A stretch of DNA of 31,213 nt. Origin: Candidatus Dormiibacterota bacterium (GTDB lineage: Bacteria; Chloroflexota; Dormibacteria; Aeolococcales; Aeolococcaceae). The DNA is taken from contig PMYJ01000023.1 of NCBI GenBank assembly GCA_003170875.1, positions 1-31,213 on the forward strand, given 5' to 3'. This document shows positions 1 through 7,524 of the stretch, piece after piece (the stretch's first letter is position 1; every line of letters begins with the position of its first letter). The notes under the pieces were generated by a model. The model made no database searches, was not told the DNA's origin, and saw nothing but the letters and a program-made list of their open reading frames with translations. A program made the position numbers and the translations under genes.

Positions 1-2
1 GC

Positions 3-137
3 TACTGCCTCTTCCACGTCGCTACCCGCCTCACACGGAGTGGGCGACGGCTGTATCTGCGTCTGCAGCGCTGCTGGCCCTGGGCGGGGCTGCTGGGTTC
101 AGCGTTCGAGCGAATGCGCGCCCTCCCCGCCGCCTGA
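3..137 (+). pseudogene. C-terminal tail of an IS1380-like transposase (cut by window edge)
   Basis: The open frame enters from the left edge and stops at the TGA at 135-137. The 44 visible residues contain 'TRSGRRLYLRLQRCWPWAG' followed by 'AFERMRAL'. This matches the usual end of IS1380-type DDE transposases: a basic strand, then a W-P-W motif, then a short helix. The catalytic part lies outside the window, so it cannot be judged whether the full gene is intact. It marks the first of several mobile-element remains around the metabolic genes. The family call rests on remembered motif shape only. Confidence 0.55.
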
Positions 138-358
138 CACCGACTCCGCACCGATACCACGGCCGAGCTCTTCGGCGACCCCACCGCTGCCTTCACGGCA
201 GGCCTGCGCTACCGCCCGCGCTCCAAGGATCGACTCAGCCGCTCCGCTGTACACCACGGCCACGCCCTGGCACCACCAGCAATGCCCGCAACCACCTCCG
301 AATCCTTCATCACCCGCCCCCGACCGCTCCTACTGAAAGATCGAGGCTAGAAGGGCGG
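138..358. other. Non-coding stretch between transposase tail and MFS gene
   Basis: No convincing gene. It probably contains the right end of the preceding insertion sequence. The stretch just before the exporter gene (about 326-350, 'gctcctactgaaagatcg') looks like an IS terminal sequence, but the partner end is outside the window. A Shine-Dalgarno-like 'gaagggcgg' lies directly before the ATG at 359. Confidence 0.3.
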
Positions 359-1984
359 ATGCCATCATTGAGGGCAATGGACGGGCTCCACCCGCACCAC
401 TCATCCGAGGGTGAATCCGCCGAGCCCGAGCCGGGGGCGGCGGGGTGGTCGGAACACATCTCCGCGGCGCGCGCCGGGGTCACGCTCCCCCAGCACCCGC
501 TCCCCGCCCGGGCCGGGGACGAGCTGGCCCCGTCCCCCACGGGGTGGCGGCGCTTCCTGGTCGAACCGGCGCGGCCCGCACACATTCGCGATCGCCCCGA
601 CGCCCCCTGGCTGGCGGTGGGCACGGTCTGCATCGGCGCCTTCATGGGTCAGCTCGACGCCAGCATCGTGACCGTCGCCTACCCCACCCTGCACAGCGCC
701 TTCCATGTGGGCCTGGGGGCGGTGACATGGGTGGGGCTCACGTATCTCCTGGTGCTGGTGGCGCTGGTCACCGCGGTGGGGCGGGTGGCCGACATGGTCG
801 GTCACAAGCTCCTCTACACGTACGGCTTCATGGTCTTCATCGCGGGCTCGGCCCTCTGCGGGCTGGCCCCCAGCCTCGGTGCCCTGGACGGCTTCCGAGC
901 TCTCCAGGCGGTGGGGGCGGCCATGCTCCAGGCCAACAGCGTCGCCATCATCGCGCTCGCCATGCCGCCGGAGAGGCTGGGACGGGCGATCGGCATCCAG
1001 GGGACGGCCCAGGCGCTGGGACTGGCCCTCGGTCCCACCGTCGGAGGCCTGCTGATCGCCCTGGGGGGATGGCGCCTCATCTTCTTCGTTAACGTGCCGA
1101 TCGGGATCATCGCCTGCTTCATGGCGTGGTTCCTCATCCCGCGCAGCCGTCACCTGCAGAGACGGACCTCCTTCGACTGGGTCGGGCTCGGCCTGTTCGT
1201 GCCTGCGATCTCGGCTCTCCTGCTGGCCATCACCTCCCTCGCCGATGGCCATGGCAGGGTGTCGGTCGAGGTCTGGCTCCTGCTCGCCGGCTGCGCGATC
1301 CTGGCCGGCCTCTTCCTCCTCCGGGAGTGGAGGGCACGCGCCCCGATGCTCGACCTCGGCCTGTTCCGCCGGGTGGCGTTCTCCGCCGGCATCTCCAGCG
1401 GCCTCCTCTCCTACCTGGTGATGTTCGGAGGGCTGTACGCCGTCGCCTTCTACCTGGAGAGCGGGCCCCAGCACCTGAGCCCTGGGGTCACCGGCCTCGA
1501 GCTGAGCGTGATGCCGCTCGCCTTCGGAGTGGTCGCCCCCTTCGCTGGCCGCGCCGCCGACCGGTTCGGTGCACGGGCCCCGACGCTCCTCGGCATGCTG
1601 CTCGCGGCGGTGAGCCTGGCCTCCCTCGGCCTGGTCCACCCGGACGGGACGGCCCTTCTCCTCCCGCTGGCCGTCCTCGGCGCCGGACTCGGGATCTTCA
1701 CCCCCGCCAACAACGCCGCGATCATGGGGGCGGCGCCCCGCCAGCAGGCGGGAGTGGCAAGCGGCGTCCTCAACATGACCAGAGGGATGGGCACGGCGAT
1801 GGGACAGGCCTTCGCCGCCCTGATCCTCAGCTTGGCCGCCGCCGGCCTGGTGCACCCCGCCGCGCTGGTCAGCGGGTTTGGCGCCTGCGCCCTCTTCCTG
1901 GCGTTGGTCGCGCTGGCTGCCGCCGGGCTCGCCGCCCTACGGGGTAGGGGTCCGCTGGAGACACTCCTTGCCGAGCCTGGGTGA
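359..1984 (+). CDS. MFS transporter, DHA2 (EmrB/QacA-like) family
   Basis: Integral-membrane exporter of 541 residues, expected to run as a proton antiporter with 14 membrane segments. After a soluble N-terminal stretch of about 80 residues comes the first helix with 'LDASIVTVAYPTL', the DHA2 signature. The loop 'GRVADMVGHK' is the MFS motif A and 'ALGLALGPTVGGLL' corresponds to motif C of drug antiporters. Alternating hydrophobic segments continue to the C-terminus. The substrate cannot be read from sequence; drugs or small organic anions are usual. The long Pro/Gly/Ala-rich N-terminus may be a mis-set start, because the next in-frame ATG is at residue 7 and the conserved part begins near residue 80. 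It stands alone between IS debris and a decayed ArsR gene, with no link to the sulfonate operon. Confidence 0.85.
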   Translation: MPSLRAMDGLHPHHSSEGESAEPEPGAAGWSEHISAARAGVTLPQHPLPARAGDELAPSPTGWRRFLVEPARPAHIRDRPDAPWLAVGTVCIGAFMGQLDASIVTVAYPTLHSAFHVGLGAVTWVGLTYLLVLVALVTAVGRVADMVGHKLLYTYGFMVFIAGSALCGLAPSLGALDGFRALQAVGAAMLQANSVAIIALAMPPERLGRAIGIQGTAQALGLALGPTVGGLLIALGGWRLIFFVNVPIGIIACFMAWFLIPRSRHLQRRTSFDWVGLGLFVPAISALLLAITSLADGHGRVSVEVWLLLAGCAILAGLFLLREWRARAPMLDLGLFRRVAFSAGISSGLLSYLVMFGGLYAVAFYLESGPQHLSPGVTGLELSVMPLAFGVVAPFAGRAADRFGARAPTLLGMLLAAVSLASLGLVHPDGTALLLPLAVLGAGLGIFTPANNAAIMGAAPRQQAGVASGVLNMTRGMGTAMGQAFAALILSLAAAGLVHPAALVSGFGACALFLALVALAAAGLAALRGRGPLETLLAEPG

Positions 1985-2040
1985 GGCGCGACCCGAGGAC
2001 GCAACTGGGACTCGAGCAAGCCCACCCGGCGAAGAGGGGC

Positions 2041-2056
2041 GTGGGGCCCTCCCCAC
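2041..2056. terminator. Short GC-rich hairpin after the MFS gene
   Basis: GTGGGG (2041-2046), loop CCCT, CCCCAC (2051-2056): a perfect 6-bp stem with a tetraloop. It lies between the MFS stop and the convergent decayed ArsR gene, where a bidirectional terminator would be expected. There is no T-run, so this is only terminator-like. Confidence 0.3.
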
Positions 2057-2087
2057 CCCAGGCCAGCGACACACTGCCGCCGACCCC

Positions 2088-2363
2088 CTACCGCATGCGC
2101 TCCAACGCGATCTGATGGACGATATCGCAGGCTTGGGCGATCCGCGGCTCGGCCAGAGAATAGAAGACCGTCGTACCGTCACGGCGCGTGGCGACCAGTC
2201 CGGCGTGCCGCATCACCGACAGATGTTGGCTGGCGTTGGGAAGGCTGATCCCAACCATCTCGGCCAGGTTGCCGACGAATCCCCCTCTTCGTAGAGACGC
2301 GATTATAAACCGGCCCGGCCCGGGAACCCTCTCCCCTCCCCGCACATGAGACGAAAGCCTCAA
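2088..2363 (-). pseudogene. ArsR-family winged-helix repressor, N-terminus degraded
   Basis: The frame encodes a recognisable ArsR core. 'GNLAEMVGISLPNASQHLSV' is the recognition helix-turn-helix, followed by 'HAGLVATRRDGTTVFYSL' (the beta-wing) and a C-terminal dimer helix 'ACDIVHQIALER'. The family normally has about 25 residues before this with a 'L.ALsDPTRlRIL..L' pattern. Here only the last part ('RFIIASLRRGGF') survives, preceded by unrelated Gly/Arg-rich sequence. The gene has therefore probably lost its first helix. It may once have controlled the exporter or the ABC gene next to it. A functional short version with another start cannot be excluded. Confidence 0.55.
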
Positions 2364-2435
2364 GGTTCACGCTCCACCGGTGTCTGCACCCGTCTCCGAG
2401 CCGGCGCCGCTCGCCAGCGGCCTGGTTAGGTAGCC

Positions 2436-2870
2436 TTGGACCACGGGCCCGTACCAGCTGACCAGTGTCTCCAGATCGGCGCTCGCGATCGGCTCCAAGC
2501 GAACGATCCGCGCCCTGGACTCCTGGACCTCTGTGCTCAGGAAGGCACAGTGCTAGCCCTCCTCGGGCCTAATGGCGCCGGCAAGACAACCGCCGTTCGG
2601 ATTCTGACCACCCTCATCAAGCCGGATGGCGGACGGGCGCTGGTGGCGGGGCTGGACGTGGTCAAGCAGGCAGGCGAGGTGCGTACCCGCATTGGCGCCA
2701 CGGGTCAGTTCGCGGCGGTCGACGAGGATCTGACCGACGATGAGAACCTCAGGATGTTCGCGCAGCTGTATCACCTCTCAGATGCCACTGCCAGGCGAAG
2801 GTCCAGGGAGCTGCTGGCCACCGTCGACTTGAGCCCAGCCGCGACCCGTCTCGTCAAGACCTACTCGGGA
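2436..2870 (+). pseudogene. DrrA-like ABC exporter ATPase fragment, truncated in the signature motif
   Basis: Residues about 39-147 of this frame are a clear DrrA/CcmA-type ATPase. Walker A is 'LLGPNGAGKTTAV', the Q-loop region is 'ATGQFAAVDEDLTDDENL', and the frame then runs into 'LVKTYSG', the start of the ABC signature (normally YSGGMRRR). Homology stops exactly there, at 2870, where the insertion-sequence end TGTCGGCG begins. Walker B and everything after it are missing and do not reappear beyond the IS. The N-terminus is also off: another frame gives 'IRALDSW' where the family has 'VRALDGV', so there is probably an old frameshift near 2500. Non-functional remnant of a drug-efflux ABC gene. 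Confidence 0.75.
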
Positions 2871-2909
2871 TGTCGGCGGCCACGTGATGGGTCCACCGTC
2901 GGCCAACTG

Positions 2910-2965
2910 ATAGGACCACTTGCGGTCACCCAATAGGTCCACTTGCGGTCAACGAATAGGACCAC
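2910..2965 (+). repeat. Subterminal tandem repeats of IS21-like left end
   Basis: Two 19-bp copies (ataggaccacttgcggtca at 2910-2928, ataggtccacttgcggtca at 2933-2951) differ at one base. A third partial copy (ataggaccac) starts at 2956. The period is about 23 bp. IS21-family ends normally carry such multiple repeats as transposase-binding sites. Confidence 0.75.
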
Positions 2966-3036
2966 CCCTGGGGTGGCGTGACCGCCCGGTGCCACAGCGA
3001 CGATTGCGGCCAAGCCCCACACCCAGGAGGAGCGGG

Positions 3037-3696
3037 ATGGCCGGCAGGAGGTTCGAGGTGGCAGACGTGGTGGAGGTTCTCCAGCACTGGCAGGCAGGGG
3101 GCTCGGTGCGCCATCTGGCGCGCAGCCTCGGCATGGGCCGGGACCGGGTGCGGGGCATCATCGCTGGGGCGAGGACGGCGGGGCTGTCGCCCGGGGGCCA
3201 CCGCTCACGCGTGAGGAGTGGGAGGCTCGGGTTCCCGAGCTGTTCGCCGCTCGGCTCGGGCCGACCCTGACGGAGCAGCGCGAGCAGCTGGGGCGGTTCC
3301 ACAAGGCGATCGTGGTTGGGCTGACCACGAACACGGTGCAGACGGTGTGGCAGCGCCTGCACGACGAGCAAGGCCTGACGGTGAGCATCCGGACCTTCCG
3401 ACGCTACGTGAGGGAGCGGATCCCGGGTGGTGTCGACCCCGACCAGGTCACCGTGCGCAAGGAGGTGACGCCGCCCGGGGAAGTGACGGAGATCGACTAC
3501 GGGCGTCTCGGTCCGTGGTTCGATCCGCTGTCCCAGCGCCGCCGGGTGGTCAACGGCTTCCTGATGACGCTGGCGTTCAGCCGCTACGTCTTCGTGGACC
3601 CCGTCCTGATCTGTGACGAGCGGTCCTGGGTGGCCTCGCACGTCGCCGCCTTCGAGCTCTTCGGGGCGGTGCCGGCAGTGCTCCGGATCGATTATG
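3037..3696 (+). pseudogene. istA: IS21-family transposase IstA, 5' half with a frameshift
   Basis: Starts with 'MAGRRFEVADVVEVLQHWQ' and a helix-turn-helix ('SVRHLARSLGMGRDRVRGI'). The frame breaks at the run of five G at 3193-3197. Adding one base would continue in the next frame as 'PPLTREEWEARVPELF', then 'VTEIDYGRLGPWFDP' (first catalytic Asp region) and 'FGAVPAVLRID', where the second catalytic Asp is due. Homology ends just after this Asp at about 3692, at the fusion point with the reverse element. About half the usual istA length is present. Inactive through both the frameshift and the lost third catalytic residue. Reading on past the junction only gives antisense of the second transposase. 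Confidence 0.75.
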
Positions 3697-3714
3697 AGGC
3701 GCGGAACATAATCG
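3689..3714. repeat. Palindromic junction of the two transposase halves
   Basis: CGATTATG (3689-3696), 10-nt spacer aggcgcggaa, CATAATCG (3707-3714): perfect 8-bp inverted repeat exactly where both transposase frames lose homology. In each reading direction the arm encodes Asp-Tyr at the second catalytic Asp, where Asp-Asn is usual. Confidence 0.75.
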
Positions 3715-4465
3715 GGGCGCACCACCTCGGGGACCCCGCTGAAGGCGAGGAAGGCGTACTCATGGGCGCGCAGAAAGAGGCGCCGGTCCGGGCACCACAG
3801 CGCCTCCTCGTAGCCGTGCCGGCTGCAGCTGAGCGTCATCCGGAAGATCCAGGGCCGCCGCCACTTCCCGGTGATCGGCTCCAGCGCCAGCGCCGGGCTC
3901 TGGAAGTAGTCCACCTGGGCCTCCTTCCCCGGCGGATGCTCCATAACGTCGACGACCTCCGGACGCCGGCCCCGGATCCCCCGCACGAACCGCTGCACCG
4001 AGAGGTACCCGTAGGCGAAGCCATGCTCCTCGCAGAGGTCCTGCCAGATCCGCTGGGCGGTCAGGCCTCGCTGGACGCCGGCCTCGATCACCGCCCGGAA
4101 GGGCTCGCAGGCACTGACCGGCCCCGGCCCCGAGCCGGGGATCTGGTTTGGCCGGTTTTCCTCCCCGAGAAACCCAGCAGCGCCAGCTTCATCCCCGGAG
4201 CCGGCGATCGGGTTGGCCGGTTTTGCCGACCGCCTCGGGTCGTATGCGGAGACCGTCCCCCGCCGGATCCCGGTCTCCTTCTCGATCCGGCGGTAACTCC
4301 AGCCCAGCTCCAGCAGCGCCAGAATCCGTTGTCTGTCAGGCATCTTCAGGTAGTTCCCCACATCCACCTCCATCGTTTTCGACGGAGTGTGGCGGGCTTC
4401 GGAGCTACCTCAGGTGGCCGGTTTTGACCCGATCATCCCTGGACGGTTTTGCCTGATCGCCGACA
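3700..4465 (-). mobile_element. Right half of the chimeric IS21-family element (different IS21 type)
   Basis: On the minus strand this half starts at 4465 with TGTCGGCGATC, followed by internal repeats of the form 'aaaaccg' (two copies within 50 bp). Its transposase gene runs from 4373 towards the junction. It is oriented head-out, opposite to the left half, so the two elements are joined by their interiors. The transposase sequence differs clearly from that of the left half, so this is not a simple inverted duplication. The end lies only 11 bp from the stop codon of the last operon gene (4477). Confidence 0.75.
3706..4373 (-). pseudogene. istA: IS21-family transposase IstA (second type), 5' half
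   Basis: Starts with 'MEVDVGNYLKMPDRQRILAL', with a helix-turn-helix in 'GWSYRRIEKETGIRRGTV'. A middle helix region follows ('GLTAQRIWQDLCEEHGFAYG'), then 'GKEAQVDYFQSPA' with the first catalytic Asp, and 'FSGVPEVVRPDY' where the second catalytic Asp sits. The frame is uninterrupted up to the junction and then runs into antisense of the other transposase. The third catalytic residue and istB are absent, so the enzyme is dead. This is a different subgroup from the left copy, with a longer N-terminal part and a different DDE context. Confidence 0.75.
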
Positions 4466-4476
4466 CATTCGCTGAA

Positions 4477-5523
4477 CTACGCAGATGAGGCTGTCCAGCT
4501 GGCGGGGAGCGCGACACCGAGTCTTCCCGCCGCCTCAGCCACCGCGCCGGCCACGCTTCGAGCGAGGGTCAGAGGATGAGAATCCGGAGGGTGGAGCGGC
4601 CGCTCCGACCCAGGGGGACGGCCTCCAGCCGACCTCACCTCGCTCTGGAGGCGCGTCCAGCGCTCGTACGAGCTCCCGTCAGGGCTGATCCGCATGGGAT
4701 CGATGGCGAGAAGCAGGTGGGCGACTCTCTGGGACGACCCCGCGACCTTTGGGTTCAGGGGATCGGCGATGTCCGTGGACAGTCGTGTCCCGACGAGAGC
4801 GCCGGTGATCGCCTCCACGAGGAATCCGAGGCTGAACCCCTTCGCCCCTCCCATGGGAGCCAGCATGCCGTCCAGAGCGGCGCGCGCATCGGTGGTCGGG
4901 TGACCCTCGCGGTCGAAGGCAACCCCGTCGGGCAATTGGCGCCCAGCGGCTGCAGCCTGAGCGATCGCCCCGCGTGAGATCGCGCTCGTGCTGAGATCGA
5001 CGATCGCGGGCGAGGGTGAGCCGGGGAATCCTCCCGCGATCGGACCCGTCGACAGGACGGGCGCGTGTCCACCCCATGGGGGGATGGCCGCCGGGCCGTT
5101 GGAGAACGCAAGTCCCACCATCCGCGCGTCGAGCATCGGGAGGACGTAGAGGCCCAGGACGCCACAGTGACCGGAGTCACGGATGGCGACCACGCCGACT
5201 CCGAGCCGGCCGGCCGTCGCCGTCGCCTGCCGGGCGCCTTCCCAGGCCTGCCAGTGTCCCAGCCCGTTCTCACCATCCAACACGGTGACCGCCCCGACGC
5301 TCGACACCAGTCGCAACCGCGCCCGCGGGTTCGTTCCCCCCTGCTCGAAACGGCGCAGGTAGTGGGGAAGACGAAGGACCCCATGGGAACCGCGACTCCA
5401 CGCCTCTGCCATCGCCAGGGCCCACGCGGTGCGCGCGGCGAACTCCGCCGGCATCCCTGCCGCCTGCAACACGCTCGCGGCCACCTCGCGCACCTCGCCT
5501 ACGGTGGTGGCTATCTCCTCCAT
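4477..5523 (-). CDS. comC: Type-2 malate/L-lactate (Ldh_2) dehydrogenase, ComC-like; candidate (R)-sulfolactate dehydrogenase
   Basis: NAD(P)-dependent 2-hydroxyacid dehydrogenase of the Ldh_2 fold, 348 residues, cytoplasmic. Visible family motifs: 'GSHGVLRLPHY' (residues about 45-55), 'SGHCGVLGLY' with the catalytic His near 119, and 'GGAKGFSLGFLVEAITG' in the C-terminal half. The ATG at 5523 is preferred: it follows 'gaggtggga', starts at the usual family N-terminus and lies 44 nt after the preceding stop. An in-frame ATG at 5601 would overlap the upstream gene and add low-complexity residues. Known relatives include ureidoglycolate, malate and sulfolactate (ComC) dehydrogenases. Its neighbour is a D-2-hydroxyacid dehydrogenase and the operon carries SuyAB-like genes. 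That pairing equals the two-dehydrogenase racemase of Chromohalobacter sulfolactate catabolism, so reduction of sulfopyruvate to (R)-sulfolactate is the inferred job. Last gene of the operon; no terminator before the IS end at 4465. Confidence 0.75.
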   Translation of the reverse strand: MEEIATTVGEVREVAASVLQAAGMPAEFAARTAWALAMAEAWSRGSHGVLRLPHYLRRFEQGGTNPRARLRLVSSVGAVTVLDGENGLGHWQAWEGARQATATAGRLGVGVVAIRDSGHCGVLGLYVLPMLDARMVGLAFSNGPAAIPPWGGHAPVLSTGPIAGGFPGSPSPAIVDLSTSAISRGAIAQAAAAGRQLPDGVAFDREGHPTTDARAALDGMLAPMGGAKGFSLGFLVEAITGALVGTRLSTDIADPLNPKVAGSSQRVAHLLLAIDPMRISPDGSSYERWTRLQSEVRSAGGRPPGSERPLHPPDSHPLTLARSVAGAVAEAAGRLGVALPASWTASSA

Positions 5524-5566
5524 TCCCACCTCACCGGCACGCTCACGCGCGGTTCGCCGAACCCGA

Positions 5567-6547
5567 TCATCGGCTTTCCCGGTGACGGTCTCGGGGCACA
5601 CGCCACCGACCCACCGCGCATGCCGCCGGAGCTCCGCTCAGGATTCGCTCGACATCACCGGCGAGCATGCTCGCGACAGAACGCTGGGCCTCGACGGTCA
5701 GGCCCGCGACATGCGGTGTCAGGATCACGCGCTCGTTGGCTTCCAGTCGTCCGACCCGCGGGGGCTCGTCGACACGCACGTCCAGGGCCGCTCCGGCGAG
5801 CCGGCCGGCATCGAGAGCGTCGGCCAGCGCCTCCTCGTCCACCACTCCTCCGCGAGCGACGTTGATCAGGAATGAGTCAGGGTGGAGCCGGGCCAGGAAC
5901 TCTGCATCGACCAGCCCTCTGGTCTGCTCGGTCAGCGGCACATGCAGCGAGATGATGTCGGCCGCGGCGGCCACTTCCCCTGGGGTGGCGACGTGCCGCA
6001 GCGCGGGCACGGTCAGCGAGCCGGGGGACAGATACGGATCGCAGCCGACGACCTGCATCCCTAGGGCGATCGCCAGTTCCGCCACGGCTCGGCCAGTGGC
6101 ACCTAGACCGATGACTCCCCAGGTGCGCCCCATCAGCTCTACGCCGAGTCGCCGATCCCACTCTCCGCCACGCACCCGACGATCGTGCCCAACGATGTCT
6201 CGCGCGAGGGCGAGCCCGAGGGCGATGGTATGCTCCCCGACGCTCCGCGCATTCGCACCTATCGCTCCAACCACCACGATACCGAGGTCGTCCGCGGCGG
6301 CCACGTCGATGTTGTCCAAGCCCACACCGGCGCGAGCGATGACCTCCAGCCTCCCTGCCCGCTGCAGCAGGGCCCGCGAGACCGTCGTGCGATTGCGCAC
6401 CACGAGACCGCGTGCCTCCCGAACGAGACCAGCGAGGGCCGTGGGCTCACGCCAAGCCTCCGGCGCGCGCGTGATCGCGAAGCGGGGCCGCAGCGCCTCA
6501 AACTCGGCGCCCCACACATCTTCGACGACAGCGATATCGATCATCAC
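5567..6547 (-). CDS. slcC: D-isomer-specific 2-hydroxyacid dehydrogenase, SlcC-like; candidate (S)-sulfolactate dehydrogenase
   Basis: Rossmann-fold dehydrogenase of the SerA superfamily, 326 residues, without the C-terminal ACT/ASB domains of SerA. The substrate-binding part has 'ARAGVGLDNIDV' (72-82) and 'ARSVGEHTIALGLALAR' (100-116). The NAD site is 'GLGATG' (147-152), with Asp170 at the end of the second strand favouring NAD. The catalytic Arg232 ('NVARGGVVDEEAL'), Glu261 ('DVRVDEPP') and His279 ('LTPHVAGLT') are all present. The ATG overlaps the stop of the upstream gene by 4 nt (ATGA, 6544-6547), indicating coupled translation. Known relatives: 3-phosphoglycerate, hydroxypyruvate and (S)-sulfolactate (SlcC) dehydrogenases. 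The Ldh_2 partner downstream and the SuyAB-like lyase in the same operon favour the SlcC role, (S)-sulfolactate to 3-sulfopyruvate. Family certain, substrate inferred. Confidence 0.8.
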   Translation of the reverse strand: MMIDIAVVEDVWGAEFEALRPRFAITRAPEAWREPTALAGLVREARGLVVRNRTTVSRALLQRAGRLEVIARAGVGLDNIDVAAADDLGIVVVGAIGANARSVGEHTIALGLALARDIVGHDRRVRGGEWDRRLGVELMGRTWGVIGLGATGRAVAELAIALGMQVVGCDPYLSPGSLTVPALRHVATPGEVAAAADIISLHVPLTEQTRGLVDAEFLARLHPDSFLINVARGGVVDEEALADALDAGRLAGAALDVRVDEPPRVGRLEANERVILTPHVAGLTVEAQRSVASMLAGDVERILSGAPAACAVGRWRVPRDRHRESR

Positions 6548-7524
6548 ATCTCCCCGATCGAGCTCGTGCCCGAGTCCACGTCGAACCGCCTCTGCGAGCC
6601 ACGACCGGCGCCTTTGGTTTCGGAGGACGCAGGGAGCTCACCCCGAGCGGCCTCGTAGGCGTCGATGGCGCGACGGTAGTTCTGCGCCACCCTAGAGACA
6701 GCCTCGTCCCAGGGCAGCGATCCTCGAAACAGGTCGACAGCCGTCTCCCACCACAGGGTGCGCCCGATGGCAAACCCGTCGTATCCTGGGGAGGCCGCGG
6801 CGTTGCGGAGCCAGCTCTCCACCTCCCCCCAGCCGGCGTTGCGGCCGAGGACGATGCAGCGTGACGGGCCGCCGGCCGCGCAGGCCCGGGCCAGAAGCCC
6901 GGCCTGAGCACCCGTGGGCATGCCCTCGACCTTCCACACCTCCACCCGGATGCCCGCGGCGAGGATCTCGTGAACTGCGCTGACCGCGAGATCGGGGCGC
7001 AAGCGCTCGTCGAAGGCGCGCTCGTCACCGTCGAGGTCGTCCAGTTGGGCCGGCGTTGGGGGGACGAGGAGCTCGAGCATGAGCGGGCGACGGGCGTTAT
7101 GGAGGGCGTCGGAGATCTGTCGAACGCGGCGCAGCTGTTCGTCCAAATCGGAGCGGTTGGCGCCGGGGTTGTGGCGAATCAGGACCTTCGGCAAGTCGGG
7201 GCTCATCGCCGTCACGTGCTCCATCCACGCCTCTCCATACTCGGGATCGAAGACCTCTTGATCGGCCTTCTCGATCGGGATGGCGACGGTGAGGCGCGAC
7301 TGCTGCGCGCGCGAGGCCACCTCGCCCCCCAGCTCTTCGTCGATGAGGAGAGCGGCGTCTTCGCGGGCAACGCCCTCTTCAACCGCCATCACCACAGCCT
7401 CGTAGCACAGCCGTTTGACCTCTCGGGCCAGGGCCCCGGCCTCGTTGGCACGGCGGGGAAGCGCGGTAGCTAGGGCTCGGAGGAGCCAACCGCGGTGATC
7501 CGCGGCGAGCATGTACAGGGGCAT
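6544..7524 (-). CDS. Stand-alone DUF2090 (IolC C-terminal-like) class I aldolase; candidate sulfofructose-1-phosphate aldolase
   Basis: 326 residues resembling the DUF2090 domain that is fused to 5-dehydro-2-deoxygluconokinase (IolC) in many Proteobacteria and is thought to be the matching phosphate-ester aldolase. Visible: 'LYMLAADHRGWL' near the N-terminus (as in 'PLYILAFDHR'), 'AALLIDEELGGEVA' (about 58-71), 'LMLELLVPP' (about 148), 'VEVWKVEGMPT' with a Lys in the position expected for a Schiff base, 'CIVLGRNA' and 'GFAIGRTLWW'. The last 35 residues are a weakly conserved tail. It directly follows the PfkA-like kinase, with stop and start sharing TGATG at 7522-7526. Kinase plus aldolase side by side suggests cleavage of a ketose-1-phosphate into DHAP and an aldehyde, here probably sulfolactaldehyde. 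The role is inference; the family is fairly clear. No IolC kinase domain is present. Confidence 0.7.
   Translation of the reverse strand: MPLYMLAADHRGWLLRALATALPRRANEAGALAREVKRLCYEAVVMAVEEGVAREDAALLIDEELGGEVASRAQQSRLTVAIPIEKADQEVFDPEYGEAWMEHVTAMSPDLPKVLIRHNPGANRSDLDEQLRRVRQISDALHNARRPLMLELLVPPTPAQLDDLDGDERAFDERLRPDLAVSAVHEILAAGIRVEVWKVEGMPTGAQAGLLARACAAGGPSRCIVLGRNAGWGEVESWLRNAAASPGYDGFAIGRTLWWETAVDLFRGSLPWDEAVSRVAQNYRRAIDAYEAARGELPASSETKGAGRGSQRRFDVDSGTSSIGEM

Larger units (their letters stand above)
2871..3700 (+). mobile_element. Left half of a chimeric IS21-family element
   Basis: Begins with TGTCGGCG at 2871-2878, which matches inverted CGCCGACA at 4458-4465 closing the second half. Inside the end lie three subterminal repeats of the type ataggaccacttgcggtca: 2910-2928, 2933-2951 and a partial copy from 2956. 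They are spaced about 23 bp apart, as expected for IstA binding sites of IS21 elements. The istA reading frame starts at 3037. There is no istB in this half; homology ends at the palindromic junction near 3697. No target-site duplication is visible (flanks cggga and cattc). Confidence 0.75.

Noticed and set aside
401..1855. 484-codon minus-strand frame opposite the MFS gene
   Set aside because: Composition (Glu/Arg/Gly/His-rich) typical of antisense of a GC-rich membrane protein; the plus strand carries clear MFS motifs.
3312..4427. 371-codon plus-strand frame and the opposite 474-codon minus-strand frame (2949-4373) as single proteins
   Set aside because: Each is a true transposase half followed by antisense of the other half after the junction near 3697.
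5667..6695. Ser/Thr/Arg-rich 342-codon plus-strand frame
   Set aside because: Antisense shadow of the D-2-hydroxyacid dehydrogenase gene, which shows all catalytic motifs.
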